From positions 1 to 64,000 of the forward strand of contig NZ_JAJMOY010000002.1 in NCBI RefSeq assembly GCF_020991415.1: a stretch of 64,000 bases of DNA, in the 5' to 3' direction. This DNA comes from Flavobacterium sp. ENC (GTDB lineage: Bacteria > Bacteroidota > Bacteroidia > Flavobacteriales > Flavobacteriaceae). The notes below the pieces were generated by a model, which was not told the origin of the DNA, ran no database searches, and saw nothing but the letters and a program-made list of their open reading frames with translations. A program made the position numbers and the translations under genes. Shown in pieces: positions 1 to 7,898 of this stretch; within the stretch, counting starts at the first letter, position 1, and every line of letters starts with the position of its first letter.

Positions 1-1
1 C

Positions 2-664
2 AGCAGTCCGGGTCTTCCTCCTGCAACGGCTGCAAATCCCTGTGATAAAATAAAGCAACAAATGGTTAATGCTAATTTTTTGGCAAAACAGGAAGAATTA
101 AGAAAGAAAACGGATCTAAAAAAAGAGACTGGCTATTCACAGAGCAAAAATGGCCCCTTTACGCCTCTGGATAATTTGAGTAATGACAGTATGAGCTTGC
201 CCAAAGATCCTAATACCATTGGTTATATGCACACACATATTGATGATTATGATTCTGGAACTGTTGATCCAAATGGTGATCCAACAATAAACTCACCGAT
301 TAAAATGTTTTCACCTTCAGATGTGAAATCATTTATTGCGCTTTTAGATAATGCCCATAGAAATAATATTCCTTTAGATAATGTGTATGGAATGATGATT
401 TCAAGTGAAGGTGATTATACCTTAAGATTTGAAGGAACCCATAACGATATTAATATGGGATTAAATTTTGACATAAATATGAGAGAAAAATATGAAGAAG
501 TTATGGAGGATAATAAGAGCTCAAGGGAAGTTGGGTTTTTAAAATTCATAAAGGAACAAATTGGTATTAACGGTATTTCATTATTCAAAATAAACAAAAA
601 TGGGACTAGTGCTAAAAAAACATTGAATAACAATGATAAAATAGCAACAATACCATGTTCTTAA
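2..664 (+). CDS. C-terminal part of a large protein with a JAMM-like metal-site motif (partial)
   Basis: The reading frame is open to the left edge, so the ATG at 62 is probably internal and the gene starts outside the window. The visible part has a Pro/Ala-rich linker, then a stretch carrying H-T-H followed about 25 residues later by F-S-P-S-D. That spacing of HxH and SxxD resembles the JAB/MPN (JAMM) metallopeptidase signature. The tail (GISLF, final PCS) recalls the C-terminal modules of large secreted Flavobacterium proteins, but this is from memory. Its stop overlaps an out-of-frame ATG, and the following lipoprotein gene starts 17 bases downstream. The function is not established. A peptidase or a toxin-like C-terminal domain are both possible. 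Confidence 0.6.
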   Translation, partial: SSPGLPPATAANPCDKIKQQMVNANFLAKQEELRKKTDLKKETGYSQSKNGPFTPLDNLSNDSMSLPKDPNTIGYMHTHIDDYDSGTVDPNGDPTINSPIKMFSPSDVKSFIALLDNAHRNNIPLDNVYGMMISSEGDYTLRFEGTHNDINMGLNFDINMREKYEEVMEDNKSSREVGFLKFIKEQIGINGISLFKINKNGTSAKKTLNNNDKIATIPCS

Positions 665-681
665 TATTAAAAACAAACACT

Positions 682-1251
682 ATGAAAAAGATGATCATTA
701 TAGGTATGACAATAGCAAGTATTTCAGCATGCAAAGCCCAGTCAATACTTCCAATCGAAAAAGAGATAGAATATGTGCGTGCAAAAACGGACTTTCCAGA
801 AAGTGTAACATATTTAAAAGATGTAAATGGAATTCGGGATAAATATGTCGGTACCTGGAAAGGATCTTATGGCAGCAAAAATTACGAATTGATATTTTCT
901 AAAATTACAGATAAACCAGTTCGATATACTAAAGACAGATTACTAATGCGTTACTTAATAAAAGATGCAAATGGCAGAATTTTAGAAGATACGAGAACAG
1001 AACCGAATAATAGTGGGTATGTGGTAAAAAGTCTTTATTATGATAAAACATTTTTTGTTTTATTGTATGGAGGACGTCAATTTGATTGCGGACAAGAAGG
1101 AAAACTTTATGTTATGCTAACTAAAAATTCGGACTCTGTAATGGAATTATTTTTAATACCCCAACGCGATATTATACTTGAAAAGGATTGTCCTAATGGG
1201 GCTGCGGCACAATTATTTCCTGAGGTTAAAATGAGATTAACTAGGCAGTAA
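682..1251 (+). CDS. Predicted lipoprotein, copy 1 of a tandem pair
   Basis: A 189-residue protein starting at ATG 682, which gives a short lipoprotein signal peptide ending ISAC, with the lipidated Cys near residue 18. An upstream in-frame ATG at 655 lies inside the preceding gene and adds a polar extension, so it is unlikely. The mature part contains GTWKGSYG, typical of small beta-barrel or lipocalin-like secreted proteins, and ends with a basic VKMRLTRQ tail. I do not recognise the family. It is nearly identical to the product of the next copy (1420-2016) and probably acts in the periplasm or at the outer membrane. Confidence 0.75.
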   Translation: MKKMIIIGMTIASISACKAQSILPIEKEIEYVRAKTDFPESVTYLKDVNGIRDKYVGTWKGSYGSKNYELIFSKITDKPVRYTKDRLLMRYLIKDANGRILEDTRTEPNNSGYVVKSLYYDKTFFVLLYGGRQFDCGQEGKLYVMLTKNSDSVMELFLIPQRDIILEKDCPNGAAAQLFPEVKMRLTRQ

Positions 1252-1277
1252 TTTTTGGATGAATATTATACAAGACT

Positions 1278-1416
1278 ATGAATATTTTATTTACTTCTTT
1301 TTAATTTTAGGCATTGGGATGCTAATTTACGGTTACATTTATCCAACTGAATATTGTTTAGATATTAATATTCATGATACATATTATGTCTTTCCCTATT
1401 TGCCTGTAGCAACAAT
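1278..1416 (+). pseudogene. Truncated, frameshifted copy of the small membrane-protein gene at 2044
   Basis: This stretch is nearly identical to 2044-2183. One A is missing right after the ATG (atgaat versus atgaaat), so translation stops after eight codons. The copy is cut off at codon 46 exactly where the duplicated unit ends, at the 10-bp sequence tagcaacaat. It is a non-functional relic of a tandem duplication. Confidence 0.8.
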
Positions 1417-1419
1417 GCC

Positions 1420-2016
1420 TTGTTCCTAAATATTAAAAACAAACACTATGAAAAATATTTTTTTTTATGCATGATAATACTTTGTAATTCAGCATGCAAA
1501 GCCCAATCAATCCTTCCAATCGAAAAAGAGATAGATTATGTGCGTGCAAAAGTGGACTTTCCAGAAAGTGTAACATATTTAAAGGATGTTAATGGAATTC
1601 GGGATAAATATGTCGGAACCTGGAAAGGCTCTTATGACGGCAAAAATTATGAACTGATATTTTCTAAAATTACAGATAAACCAGTTCGCTATACTAAAGA
1701 CAGATTACTAATGCGTTACTTAATAAAAGATGCAAGTGGCAGAATCTTAGAGGATACGCGAACAGAACCGGATAATAGTGGATATGTGGTTACAAGTTAT
1801 TATTATGATAAAACATTTTTTGTTTTATTGTATGGGGGGCGTCAATTTGATTGCGGACAAAGAGGGGAACTTTATGTTATGCTAACTAAAAATTCGGACT
1901 CTGTAATGGAATTATTTTTAATACCACAACGCGATATTATACTTGAAAAGGATTGTCCAAATGGAGCTGCGGCACAATTATTTCCTGAGGTTAAAATGAG
2001 ATTAACTAGGCAGTAA
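1420..2016 (+). CDS. Predicted lipoprotein, copy 2, with frameshifted signal-peptide start
   Basis: The mature part matches copy 1 (682-1251) almost residue for residue. The equivalent ATG at 1448 reads only eight codons before TGA because a run of nine T's (1455-1463) shifts the frame. One extra T would restore MKNIFFLC followed by a normal lipoprotein signal peptide ending NSAC. As it stands, expression needs the TTG at 1420 or the ATG at 1471, and neither gives a convincing signal peptide. The gene may be a recent pseudogene, a phase-variable gene or a homopolymer sequencing error. The intact downstream frame fits any recent event. Confidence 0.6.
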   Translation: MFLNIKNKHYEKYFFLCMIILCNSACKAQSILPIEKEIDYVRAKVDFPESVTYLKDVNGIRDKYVGTWKGSYDGKNYELIFSKITDKPVRYTKDRLLMRYLIKDASGRILEDTRTEPDNSGYVVTSYYYDKTFFVLLYGGRQFDCGQRGELYVMLTKNSDSVMELFLIPQRDIILEKDCPNGAAAQLFPEVKMRLTRQ

Positions 2017-2043
2017 TTTTTTGGATGAATATTATACAAGACT

Positions 2044-2244
2044 ATGAAATATTTTATTTACCTCTTTTTAATTTTAGGCATTGGGATGCTAATTTACGGT
2101 TACATTTATCCAACTGAATATTGTTTAGATATTAATATTCATGATACATATTATGTCTTTACCTATTTGCCTGTAGCAACAATTCTACTGTTATTTTCTT
2201 TAATACTTTATATTTTTTTTCTGATCTACAAAAGGGTGAGGTAA
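2044..2244 (+). CDS. Small membrane protein, two predicted TM helices
   Basis: A 66-residue protein with a hydrophobic helix at about residues 3-24, a loop containing INIHDTYYV, and a second helix at about 43-62 ending in a basic KRVR tail. The HDTYYV motif resembles a histidine-containing motif of heme-copper oxidase subunit I, but the protein is far too short to be that enzyme and the likeness may be chance. It is 27 bases downstream of the copy 2 lipoprotein gene and is probably co-transcribed with it. A broken copy lies at 1278-1416. Confidence 0.6.
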   Translation: MKYFIYLFLILGIGMLIYGYIYPTEYCLDINIHDTYYVFTYLPVATILLLFSLILYIFFLIYKRVR

Positions 2245-2325
2245 TTTATTGATTCCATACTAACTCCACGCTTGGACGAGCGACTCGCTAATGAATGTAC
2301 GCATTGGCAAACACCTAAAATAAAT

Positions 2326-2353
2326 AAACCCCGAACTTTTGAGTTCGGGGTTT
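2326..2353. terminator. Bidirectional intrinsic terminator
   Basis: A perfect 11-bp stem (aaaccccgaac / gttcggggttt) with a 6-base loop lies between the plus-strand gene ending at 2244 and the minus-strand gene ending at 2376. It can serve both. Confidence 0.8.
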
Positions 2354-2375
2354 ACATTTAAAATATCAAAGAAAT

Positions 2376-2600
2376 TTATTCAGCTTCCAGATAAGGATTT
2401 AAAATTTCGGCCAATTCATTGAGCCAATAAAAATTGGATTCTATTCCGTTTGGCGGAGTTTCCTGTTCCCGCATTACGCCTAAAGCCAGTGTATAATTTA
2501 CCTGCCTGATTACTTTAGCCATATCTTCCGGGGCTATCGCGTGATTAAAAAAATCAATTAGCCTTTTTTCGGCTTCTTTTGAAAAAGTGTTTGTACTCAT
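2376..2600 (-). CDS. Small conserved-looking hypothetical protein
   Basis: A 74-residue soluble, mostly helical acidic protein with no signal peptide, Cys pairs or catalytic motif that I can see. The sequence reads like a small regulatory or housekeeping protein of Bacteroidota (FFNHAIAPEDMAK, NFYWLNELAEIL), but I do not recognise the family. The ATG at 2600 is directly preceded by a 17-bp sequence that occurs again 118 bases upstream, so its leader region is partly duplicated. It has a convergent neighbour on the left and shares the terminator at 2326-2353. Confidence 0.65.
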   Translation of the reverse strand: MSTNTFSKEAEKRLIDFFNHAIAPEDMAKVIRQVNYTLALGVMREQETPPNGIESNFYWLNELAEILNPYLEAE

Positions 2601-2735
2601 AATGTCGTAATTTAAGAATAAAACCCTTGTACCTTAGTGTTTCTTTTACGCTTACGACAGCGCTTTTACGATCGTTTCCTAACGTTCACATAATACAAGG
2701 GCAATTTTATTTAGTCTTAATGTCGTAATTTAAGA
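2601..2735. repeat. 17-bp direct repeats flanking a 101-bp segment with inner inverted repeat
   Basis: The 17-mer aatgtcgtaatttaaga occurs at 2601-2617 and 2719-2735. Between them lie ccccttgta-like arms: ccccttg core at 2624-2631 (cccttgta) and its inverse tacaaggg at 2694-2701. The arrangement looks like a small MITE-like insertion or a local duplication. I see no gene in it. Confidence 0.5.
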
Positions 2736-2955
2736 GCTGTAAATATAAGAAAAAACTTTCATATTAAAACATTTTTTTTCAATTGTAATGTTACAAAAAA
2801 AGGTTTTACTAAAAATGATTTACAAAATAACTTTCCATAAAAGTTTGTAATAAGTAAATGATTTCCACTCTTAGAAATAATTCAAAATGTAAAATGTTAT
2901 AAGTCGCTATCAAATAGCATAAACTTTATTTTTGATATTGTTATGCATAAAAACT

Positions 2956-3073
2956 GTGACAATTTTTTTTAAAAATTATTTTTTGTCACAAAATCCGTGA
3001 CAAATTTTTTTGTTTTATTTTTTTTGTCACAAAAAAATCGTGACAAAATTTTTATTCGCTTTCATTTTGTCAC
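2956..3073. repeat. Array of three 34-bp GTGACAA...TTGTCAC hairpins
   Basis: Three inverted repeats sit at 2956-2989, 2997-3030 and 3040-3073. Each is exactly 34 bp from the g of gtgac to the c of gtcac, and each has an A/T-only or nearly A/T-only interior. Between them the facing arms form shorter palindromes (ttgtcac-N7-gtgacaa, then ttgtcac-N9-gtgacaa). The array lies in the non-coding interval 2601-3209, where I see no other gene. Confidence 0.7.
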
Positions 3074-3209
3074 AACTTAAAGTATAAAGCTTACTAAGTT
3101 CAATCAATCGAAATTTGCTCAGATCTACACGCAAAGCTTTGTGACCTCTCGCGTTTTTCAACCCAATCAAAAACAAAAAACCTTAGCGAACTTTGCGGTT
3201 AAGAAAAAT

Positions 3210-4937
3210 CTACAAAACACGATAAACCGGATATTGCAAATGCGCCTTTTCATAATAAGCCGAATGTTTGTAAATCCATTCTAATTGTGCTTCGGGATTT
3301 TTGGCAAATTCGGCATCATTTTGCTTTTTACTTTCCAGCTCCGATTTTAAGGCTGGATTATCTTTTAAAAGTTTCGCCGCGGTATCTTCAAAAACATACT
3401 CCGAATAATGTTCTTTTTGCTGTAAAATAGGATCGAAGAAATTCCAGTTAAAGAAAGAATCAACACCTTCCGGTTCGAAAGCTTCCAGTAGATATTTTAC
3501 CCCTTTTTGATTTGTTGGAACCAGGTAATCGCCTTTCGCAAAAGCAACTTTTACCATTTTAGAAGTAATGGTCGTATTTCTGTGAATGTAATGCCCTTCA
3601 TAAGCCGACGCAGCGGTTTTGAAATCTGCAATTTTATAGCTTTCGACTTCTATTATCGTATCCTTTTTTAGGGCAGAGTAGGTGATGGCATTGTTTTTCA
3701 AAAGGTCAATAATATTCCAATACCCACGCGGAATAATATAAGCAGTCGGAATCACAACTTCTTTTACAGATTTGAATTCTTTTATATAAGGAACGTCTTT
3801 TTTATAAGGCTTGCTGCGATCGTAGAACAAACGATTTCCGGTTGTAGCTTCACTTTTTTTGTAACCCGCTTCATAGCCCAGGAATGAAAAAGGAGTCGTT
3901 TTGGTGCTGTCCATTTCCCATCTCAAGGTATAGGTCTTTTTGGGTTTATATTGTTCTTCGTTTTTCAGTCGAAGTTCTTTGATTTTTAGGTAATTGGCGT
4001 CCATAAAATCAATGGTCGACCTCATGTATTCGTAAGTCACTTTAACACGGTCGGCATATTTTTTCAGCATATGTGTTTCCACCACAAATCCAATAGTATT
4101 GTAGAGCGAAGTGTAACCGGTAGTATATCTCGGACTGTCTGTAAACTGACCGAAACCTTTGTCCGGTGTATCTTTAAAAGAGTCTACGTAAGGAGTCGTT
4201 TCTATTTTTTTATTTTGTAAATCTTTTACCAAAGCAGGCATCATTTGGGTATTCATAAAATCACCGAGAACAGTCCCTAATTTGTTGTGTTGTGTCATAA
4301 TGTAAGTTAGTTTGTACTGATAATCAGATCCGTTACTAACATGATTGTCTATGAAAACATCAGCATTTACTTTCTGGAAAATCTCAACAAAACTCTTGGT
4401 GTTACGCGTATCCGATTTCATGAAATCGCGATTCAGGTCGTAGTTTCTGGCGTTACCGCGAAAGCCATAAATTTCAGGACCATCCTGATTGGCTCTTGTG
4501 GTGGAATTTCGGTTTAAAGCGCCACCTATATTGTAGACCGGAATGGTAACGATAACCGTATTTTTGGGAGCCTTGATTTTTCCTAAAGCCAGATCGCGGA
4601 ACAATTGCATAGTAGCGTCAATTCCGTCCGGTTCTCCGGCGTGTATTCCGTTATTCACTAATAAAACGGCTTTGTTTTTCTGAATTTTAGTAAAGTCAAA
4701 TTCTTTCTCCGGATTAAAAGTAATCATATGTAAAGGATATCCTGAATCTGTCAGGCCCATTTCGAGCATCTGGATTGTTGGGAAATCATGCGATAATAGC
4801 GTGTAGTAGTTGATGGTTTCTTGATAATCTGCCGCCTGATTTCCATTTCCTTTTTCAAAAAAAGTATCGTATTTTTTGGTGTTCTGGGCGAAAAGAGTAA
4901 GTGTAAAAAGTGAAATGACAATAGTAAAAAGTTTCAT
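3210..4937 (-). CDS. Secreted M14-family zinc carboxypeptidase
   Basis: A 575-residue protein if translation starts at 4937. That start gives a clean signal peptide (MKLFTIVIS...LFAQ), whereas the upstream ATG at 4964 lies in the promoter box. The N-terminal catalytic domain shows the M14 zinc ligands: HAGE (H99, E102) and the later DNHVSNG (H199). It also has the substrate-binding-like NARNYDLNRDF (about 162-172) and a candidate general-base Glu in VVETHM (about 287). The C-terminal 230 residues are an extra domain. It probably trims peptides in the periplasm or outside the cell. It stands alone, with repeats on its upstream side and the hairpin array downstream. Confidence 0.88.
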   Translation of the reverse strand: MKLFTIVISLFTLTLFAQNTKKYDTFFEKGNGNQAADYQETINYYTLLSHDFPTIQMLEMGLTDSGYPLHMITFNPEKEFDFTKIQKNKAVLLVNNGIHAGEPDGIDATMQLFRDLALGKIKAPKNTVIVTIPVYNIGGALNRNSTTRANQDGPEIYGFRGNARNYDLNRDFMKSDTRNTKSFVEIFQKVNADVFIDNHVSNGSDYQYKLTYIMTQHNKLGTVLGDFMNTQMMPALVKDLQNKKIETTPYVDSFKDTPDKGFGQFTDSPRYTTGYTSLYNTIGFVVETHMLKKYADRVKVTYEYMRSTIDFMDANYLKIKELRLKNEEQYKPKKTYTLRWEMDSTKTTPFSFLGYEAGYKKSEATTGNRLFYDRSKPYKKDVPYIKEFKSVKEVVIPTAYIIPRGYWNIIDLLKNNAITYSALKKDTIIEVESYKIADFKTAASAYEGHYIHRNTTITSKMVKVAFAKGDYLVPTNQKGVKYLLEAFEPEGVDSFFNWNFFDPILQQKEHYSEYVFEDTAAKLLKDNPALKSELESKKQNDAEFAKNPEAQLEWIYKHSAYYEKAHLQYPVYRVL

Positions 4938-4961
4938 GATTTGGGTTTTTAATAGAAAAGT

Positions 4962-4969
4962 CAAATATA
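4962..4969 (-). promoter_or_regulatory. Bacteroidota -7 promoter box (TATATTTG)
   Basis: On the minus strand this reads TATATTTG, matching TAnnTTTG. It lies 25 bases upstream of the ATG at 4937, which supports that start for the M14 peptidase gene. Confidence 0.6.
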
Positions 4970-4980
4970 AAGTTTTTATT

Positions 4981-5660
4981 GTTTCAGGTTTCAGGTTGAA
5001 ATGTGAATAAAGCCTTTTTGATATTTTACCGCAAAGAGTACTAATTTATTTCACGCAAAGTCGCAAAGACGCAAAGAAAATAAACTTGGCGACTTTGCGT
5101 GATTGAATAAAAGCAGCTTTACGAACTTTGTGCATTCTAAGCGATTACAATTGTTTGAGATTTCAAGTTTCAGGTTGAAATGTAAATAAAGCCTCTTTGT
5201 ATTTTACCGCAAAGAGTACTAATTTATTTTACGCAAAGTCGCAAAGAAAATAAACTTGGCGGCTTTGCGACTTTGCGTGATTGAATAAAAGCAGCTTTAC
5301 GAACTTTGTGCATTCTAAGCGATTACAATTGTTTGAGGTTTCAGGTTTCAGGTTGAAATGTGAATAAAGCCTTTTTGTATTTTACCGCAAAGAGTACTAA
5401 TTTATTTCACGCAAAGTCGCAAAGACGCAAAGAAAATAAACTTGGCGGCTTTGCGTGATTTAATAAAAAAAAACTTGGCGTCTTTGCGTCTTTGCGTGAT
5501 TGAGTAAAAGCAGCGTTAGGAACTTTGTGCATTCTAAGCGGTTACTATTGTTTGAGGTTTCATGTTGAAATGTAAATACACGCAAAGACGCAAAGAAAAT
5601 AAACTTGGCGGCTTTGCGTCTTTGCGTGATTGAATAAAAACCCTTGCGTAAACCCTTGCG
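4981..5660. repeat. Imperfect tandem repeats, period about 178 bp, rich in GCAAAG/CTTTGCG words
   Basis: The anchor aggttgaaatg recurs at 4993, 5172 and 5350, with a variant at 5562, giving periods of 179, 178 and 212. Each unit contains a ttcaggtttcagg lead, a taccgcaaagagtact block, an acgcaaagtcgcaaag block and its inverse ggctttgcg, then gcattctaagcg. The whole interval 4938-5735 is non-coding. Short ORFs across it are translations of the repeat. Confidence 0.85.
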
Positions 5661-5723
5661 AACTTTGCGGTTAAAAAACTTGAAAGAAAGAAAACGTGAA
5701 AACCTGAAACCACTTTTTTTGAT

Positions 5724-5731
5724 TACTTTTG
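5724..5731 (+). promoter_or_regulatory. -7 promoter box (TACTTTTG) almost touching the helicase ATG
   Basis: TACTTTTG matches TAnnTTTG and ends 4 bases before the ATG at 5736. If it is used, the mRNA would be leaderless or nearly so. Confidence 0.5.
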
Positions 5732-5735
5732 CAAA

Positions 5736-7085
5736 ATGAATAAAAAACACCATTCCAACAATATACTTTTGAATTTAGGCATCGAAAGCCTGAACGAAAT
5801 GCAGGAAGTTGCACAGGATGCAATTCTTAACGACAATAACGTTTTATTACTTTCCCCGACAGGATCAGGGAAAACCTTGGCCTTTTTATTGCCGGTTTTA
5901 GAATTATTGCAACCTGAAATTCTTTCCGTTCAATGTTTAATTTTAGTTCCTTCCCGTGAATTAGGACTGCAAATCGAACAGGTCTGGAAAAAAATGGGTA
6001 CCGATTATAAAGTAAATATCTGTTACGGAGGTCACTCGATAGATACTGAAATCAAAAACTTAAGCAATCCTCCGGCAGTCTTAATCGGAACTCCGGGACG
6101 AATTGCAGATCATATTGACAGGGGAACTTTTCGTCTGGATAAAGTTCAGACTCTAATTCTGGATGAATTTGACAAATCACTGCAATTGGGTTTTCATGAG
6201 CAGATGTCTTTTATCATTGGGAAATTAACGAAACTGAACAAACGCGTTCTGGTTTCGGCGACTTCCGATGTTGAGATTCCGAGATATACGAGAGTCGTTA
6301 ATCCAACTGTTTTGGATTTTATTCCTGAAGAAGAGGAAAAGACCAATCTGTCGATGAAAATGGTAGTTTCTTCTGCAAAAGATAAGCTGGGAAGTTTATT
6401 CAATCTGATTTGTTCGCTGAAATCACAATCGGCTATTATTTTCTGTAACCATCGTGATGCGGCGGAACGTATTAGCGATACACTGAACGAAAAAGGAATC
6501 TACTCGGTTTATTACCATGGCGGAATGGATCAGGACGAACGTGAACGTGCTTTGATTCAGTTCATAAACGGAAGCGTGAGCTACCTGATCACAACCGATC
6601 TTGCTGCCCGTGGTCTGGATATTCCGGAAATGAAGCATGTAATTCATTATCATTTGCCTTTAAAAGAAGACGAATTTACACACCGTAACGGTCGTACAGC
6701 ACGTATGCAGGCTTCCGGAACGGCTTATATACTGATTCACGAAAGTGAAAAACAACTGGATTATATTGACTACGGAATGGATGTCCTGAATGTCGATAAC
6801 GTAACGACATTACCAAAACCACCGGAATTTCAAACCATTTATATTAGTGGCGGAAAGAAAAACAAATTGAATAAAATTGACATCGTAGGTTTCTTTTCCC
6901 AAAAAGGAAAACTGGAAAAAGGAGATTTAGGACTGATTGAAGTAAAAGACTTTATTTCTTTTGCAGCAGTAAAATACAATAAAGTAACAGAGTTGCTGAA
7001 AAATATCAGGGACGAGAAAATGAAAGGCAAAAAATTTAAAATTGAAGTGGCCAGAAAGGTCGTTAAAAAGGAAGAAGAGCGATAA
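5736..7085 (+). CDS. DEAD-box-type RNA helicase, DbpA-like
   Basis: A 449-residue ATP-dependent RNA helicase. Motif I is SPTGSGKT (40-47), motif Ia-like VPSREL is at about 71-76, and motif II reads DEFD (143-146) instead of DEAD. SAT is at 174-176 and motif VI, HRNGRTAR, at 316-323. The last 75 residues (KIDIVGFFSQK onward) match the DbpA/CsdA C-terminal RNA-binding domain, which in DbpA binds 23S rRNA. A role in large-subunit ribosome assembly is therefore likely. The gene stands alone between repeats and a small exported protein gene. Confidence 0.9.
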   Translation: MNKKHHSNNILLNLGIESLNEMQEVAQDAILNDNNVLLLSPTGSGKTLAFLLPVLELLQPEILSVQCLILVPSRELGLQIEQVWKKMGTDYKVNICYGGHSIDTEIKNLSNPPAVLIGTPGRIADHIDRGTFRLDKVQTLILDEFDKSLQLGFHEQMSFIIGKLTKLNKRVLVSATSDVEIPRYTRVVNPTVLDFIPEEEEKTNLSMKMVVSSAKDKLGSLFNLICSLKSQSAIIFCNHRDAAERISDTLNEKGIYSVYYHGGMDQDERERALIQFINGSVSYLITTDLAARGLDIPEMKHVIHYHLPLKEDEFTHRNGRTARMQASGTAYILIHESEKQLDYIDYGMDVLNVDNVTTLPKPPEFQTIYISGGKKNKLNKIDIVGFFSQKGKLEKGDLGLIEVKDFISFAAVKYNKVTELLKNIRDEKMKGKKFKIEVARKVVKKEEER

Positions 7086-7307
7086 AAGCAATGAATTTTG
7101 ATCAGTTTTCGAGAAAATTCACAAAGTTTAAAGCCGTTGTTTTTAGTTTATTTTGTTGATTTTTAAAAGGTTACATTCGTTTTGTTTTGCTGCTTTGGAA
7201 TTTTAACTAATATTCACAATTTAATGTTAATAAAATAGCAGTTGTAGCGGTAATTTTTCATAATTTCGGCGTTTATAATATTAGTAAAAATTAACCCCAA
7301 ATTCGTT

Positions 7308-7754
7308 ATGAAAAAAATTATTACCCTTGCCATTTTGCTCTTTAGTTTTGTTTCGTTTGCACAGATTAAAGTTCTTGAAACTGTACCAGTTGAAAAATTG
7401 GGAAAAGTAAATAACAATTATATTCAAAAAATTGGAGATGAATATACTGTTTATTATACTAGCATCCAGAATGATGACGATTCTTCAGCTTTAAGAAAGT
7501 TTTCATTTAAAAACGTAAACAATGATTACACAAGCCTTTATAATATTATTATGGGAGGTTTTACTGCAAGCCCTTTGTATGATATTAAATTAGAATTGCC
7601 TAATAACTATATCTGGTTGCACTACACAGGAAGTGTTATTCCTGAGAAAGCTACAGTTCAGTTCATGGTTTCTTCAAAAGAAGCTTCTTCTGCAACAAGC
7701 AGCGTTTCTGAGCCATTCGTAAAAGATCAGATCAATAAATTATTCCAGAAATAA
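7308..7754 (+). CDS. Small exported protein of unknown function
   Basis: A 148-residue protein with a clear signal peptide (MKKIITLAI...VSFAQ, cleavage after about residue 18). The mature part has no Cys and ends with a Ser/Ala-rich segment and DQINKLFQK. I do not recognise a domain. Abundant small periplasmic proteins of Flavobacterium look like this. It has a 200-base upstream region and a strong terminator, so it is probably monocistronic. Confidence 0.75.
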   Translation: MKKIITLAILLFSFVSFAQIKVLETVPVEKLGKVNNNYIQKIGDEYTVYYTSIQNDDDSSALRKFSFKNVNNDYTSLYNIIMGGFTASPLYDIKLELPNNYIWLHYTGSVIPEKATVQFMVSSKEASSATSSVSEPFVKDQINKLFQK

Positions 7755-7774
7755 TTTACTTTCAAGCATAAAAC

Positions 7775-7810
7775 CAAAAAAGGCTATTCAGATTTTGAAT
7801 AGCCTTTTTT
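7775..7810 (+). terminator. Intrinsic terminator
   Basis: A 9-bp stem, ggctattca / tgaatagcc, with flanking A and T runs, 20 bases after the stop of the exported-protein gene. It can work in both directions. Confidence 0.85.
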
Positions 7811-7898
7811 AGTTTCAGGTTTAAAGTTTTTTTAGTTTCAGGTTATAAAAATAAAACCTTTGCAACTTTGTTCCTTTGAACCTTTGTACCTTTAAAAA

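Larger units (their letters stand above)
642..2173 (+). repeat. Tandem duplication, two units of about 766 bp
   Basis: Unit 1 runs 642-1406 and unit 2 runs 1407-2173. Each carries the lipoprotein gene and the start of the small membrane-protein gene. The 10-mer tagcaacaat occurs at 642-651, at 1407-1416 and at 2174-2183, that is, at the start, the junction and the end. This is the expected footprint of duplication by recombination or slippage between short homologies. The units differ by scattered substitutions and single-base indels. Confidence 0.85.

Noticed and set aside
2044..2244. Heme-copper oxidase subunit fragment, because of the HDTYYV string
   Set aside because: The protein is only 66 residues, lacks the other metal ligands and is intact as a small membrane protein.
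2956..3073. Terminators for the M14 peptidase gene
   Set aside because: Their arms are not G/C-rich and there are three of them at regular spacing 137 or more bases from the stop, which is unlike ordinary terminators.
4981..5660. Possible CRISPR array or coding tandem repeat
   Set aside because: The unit is too long and has no spacer structure, and the ORF across it changes frame between units.
5460..5753. 97-residue minus-strand ORF
   Set aside because: It consists of translated intergenic repeats and overlaps the start of the helicase gene.
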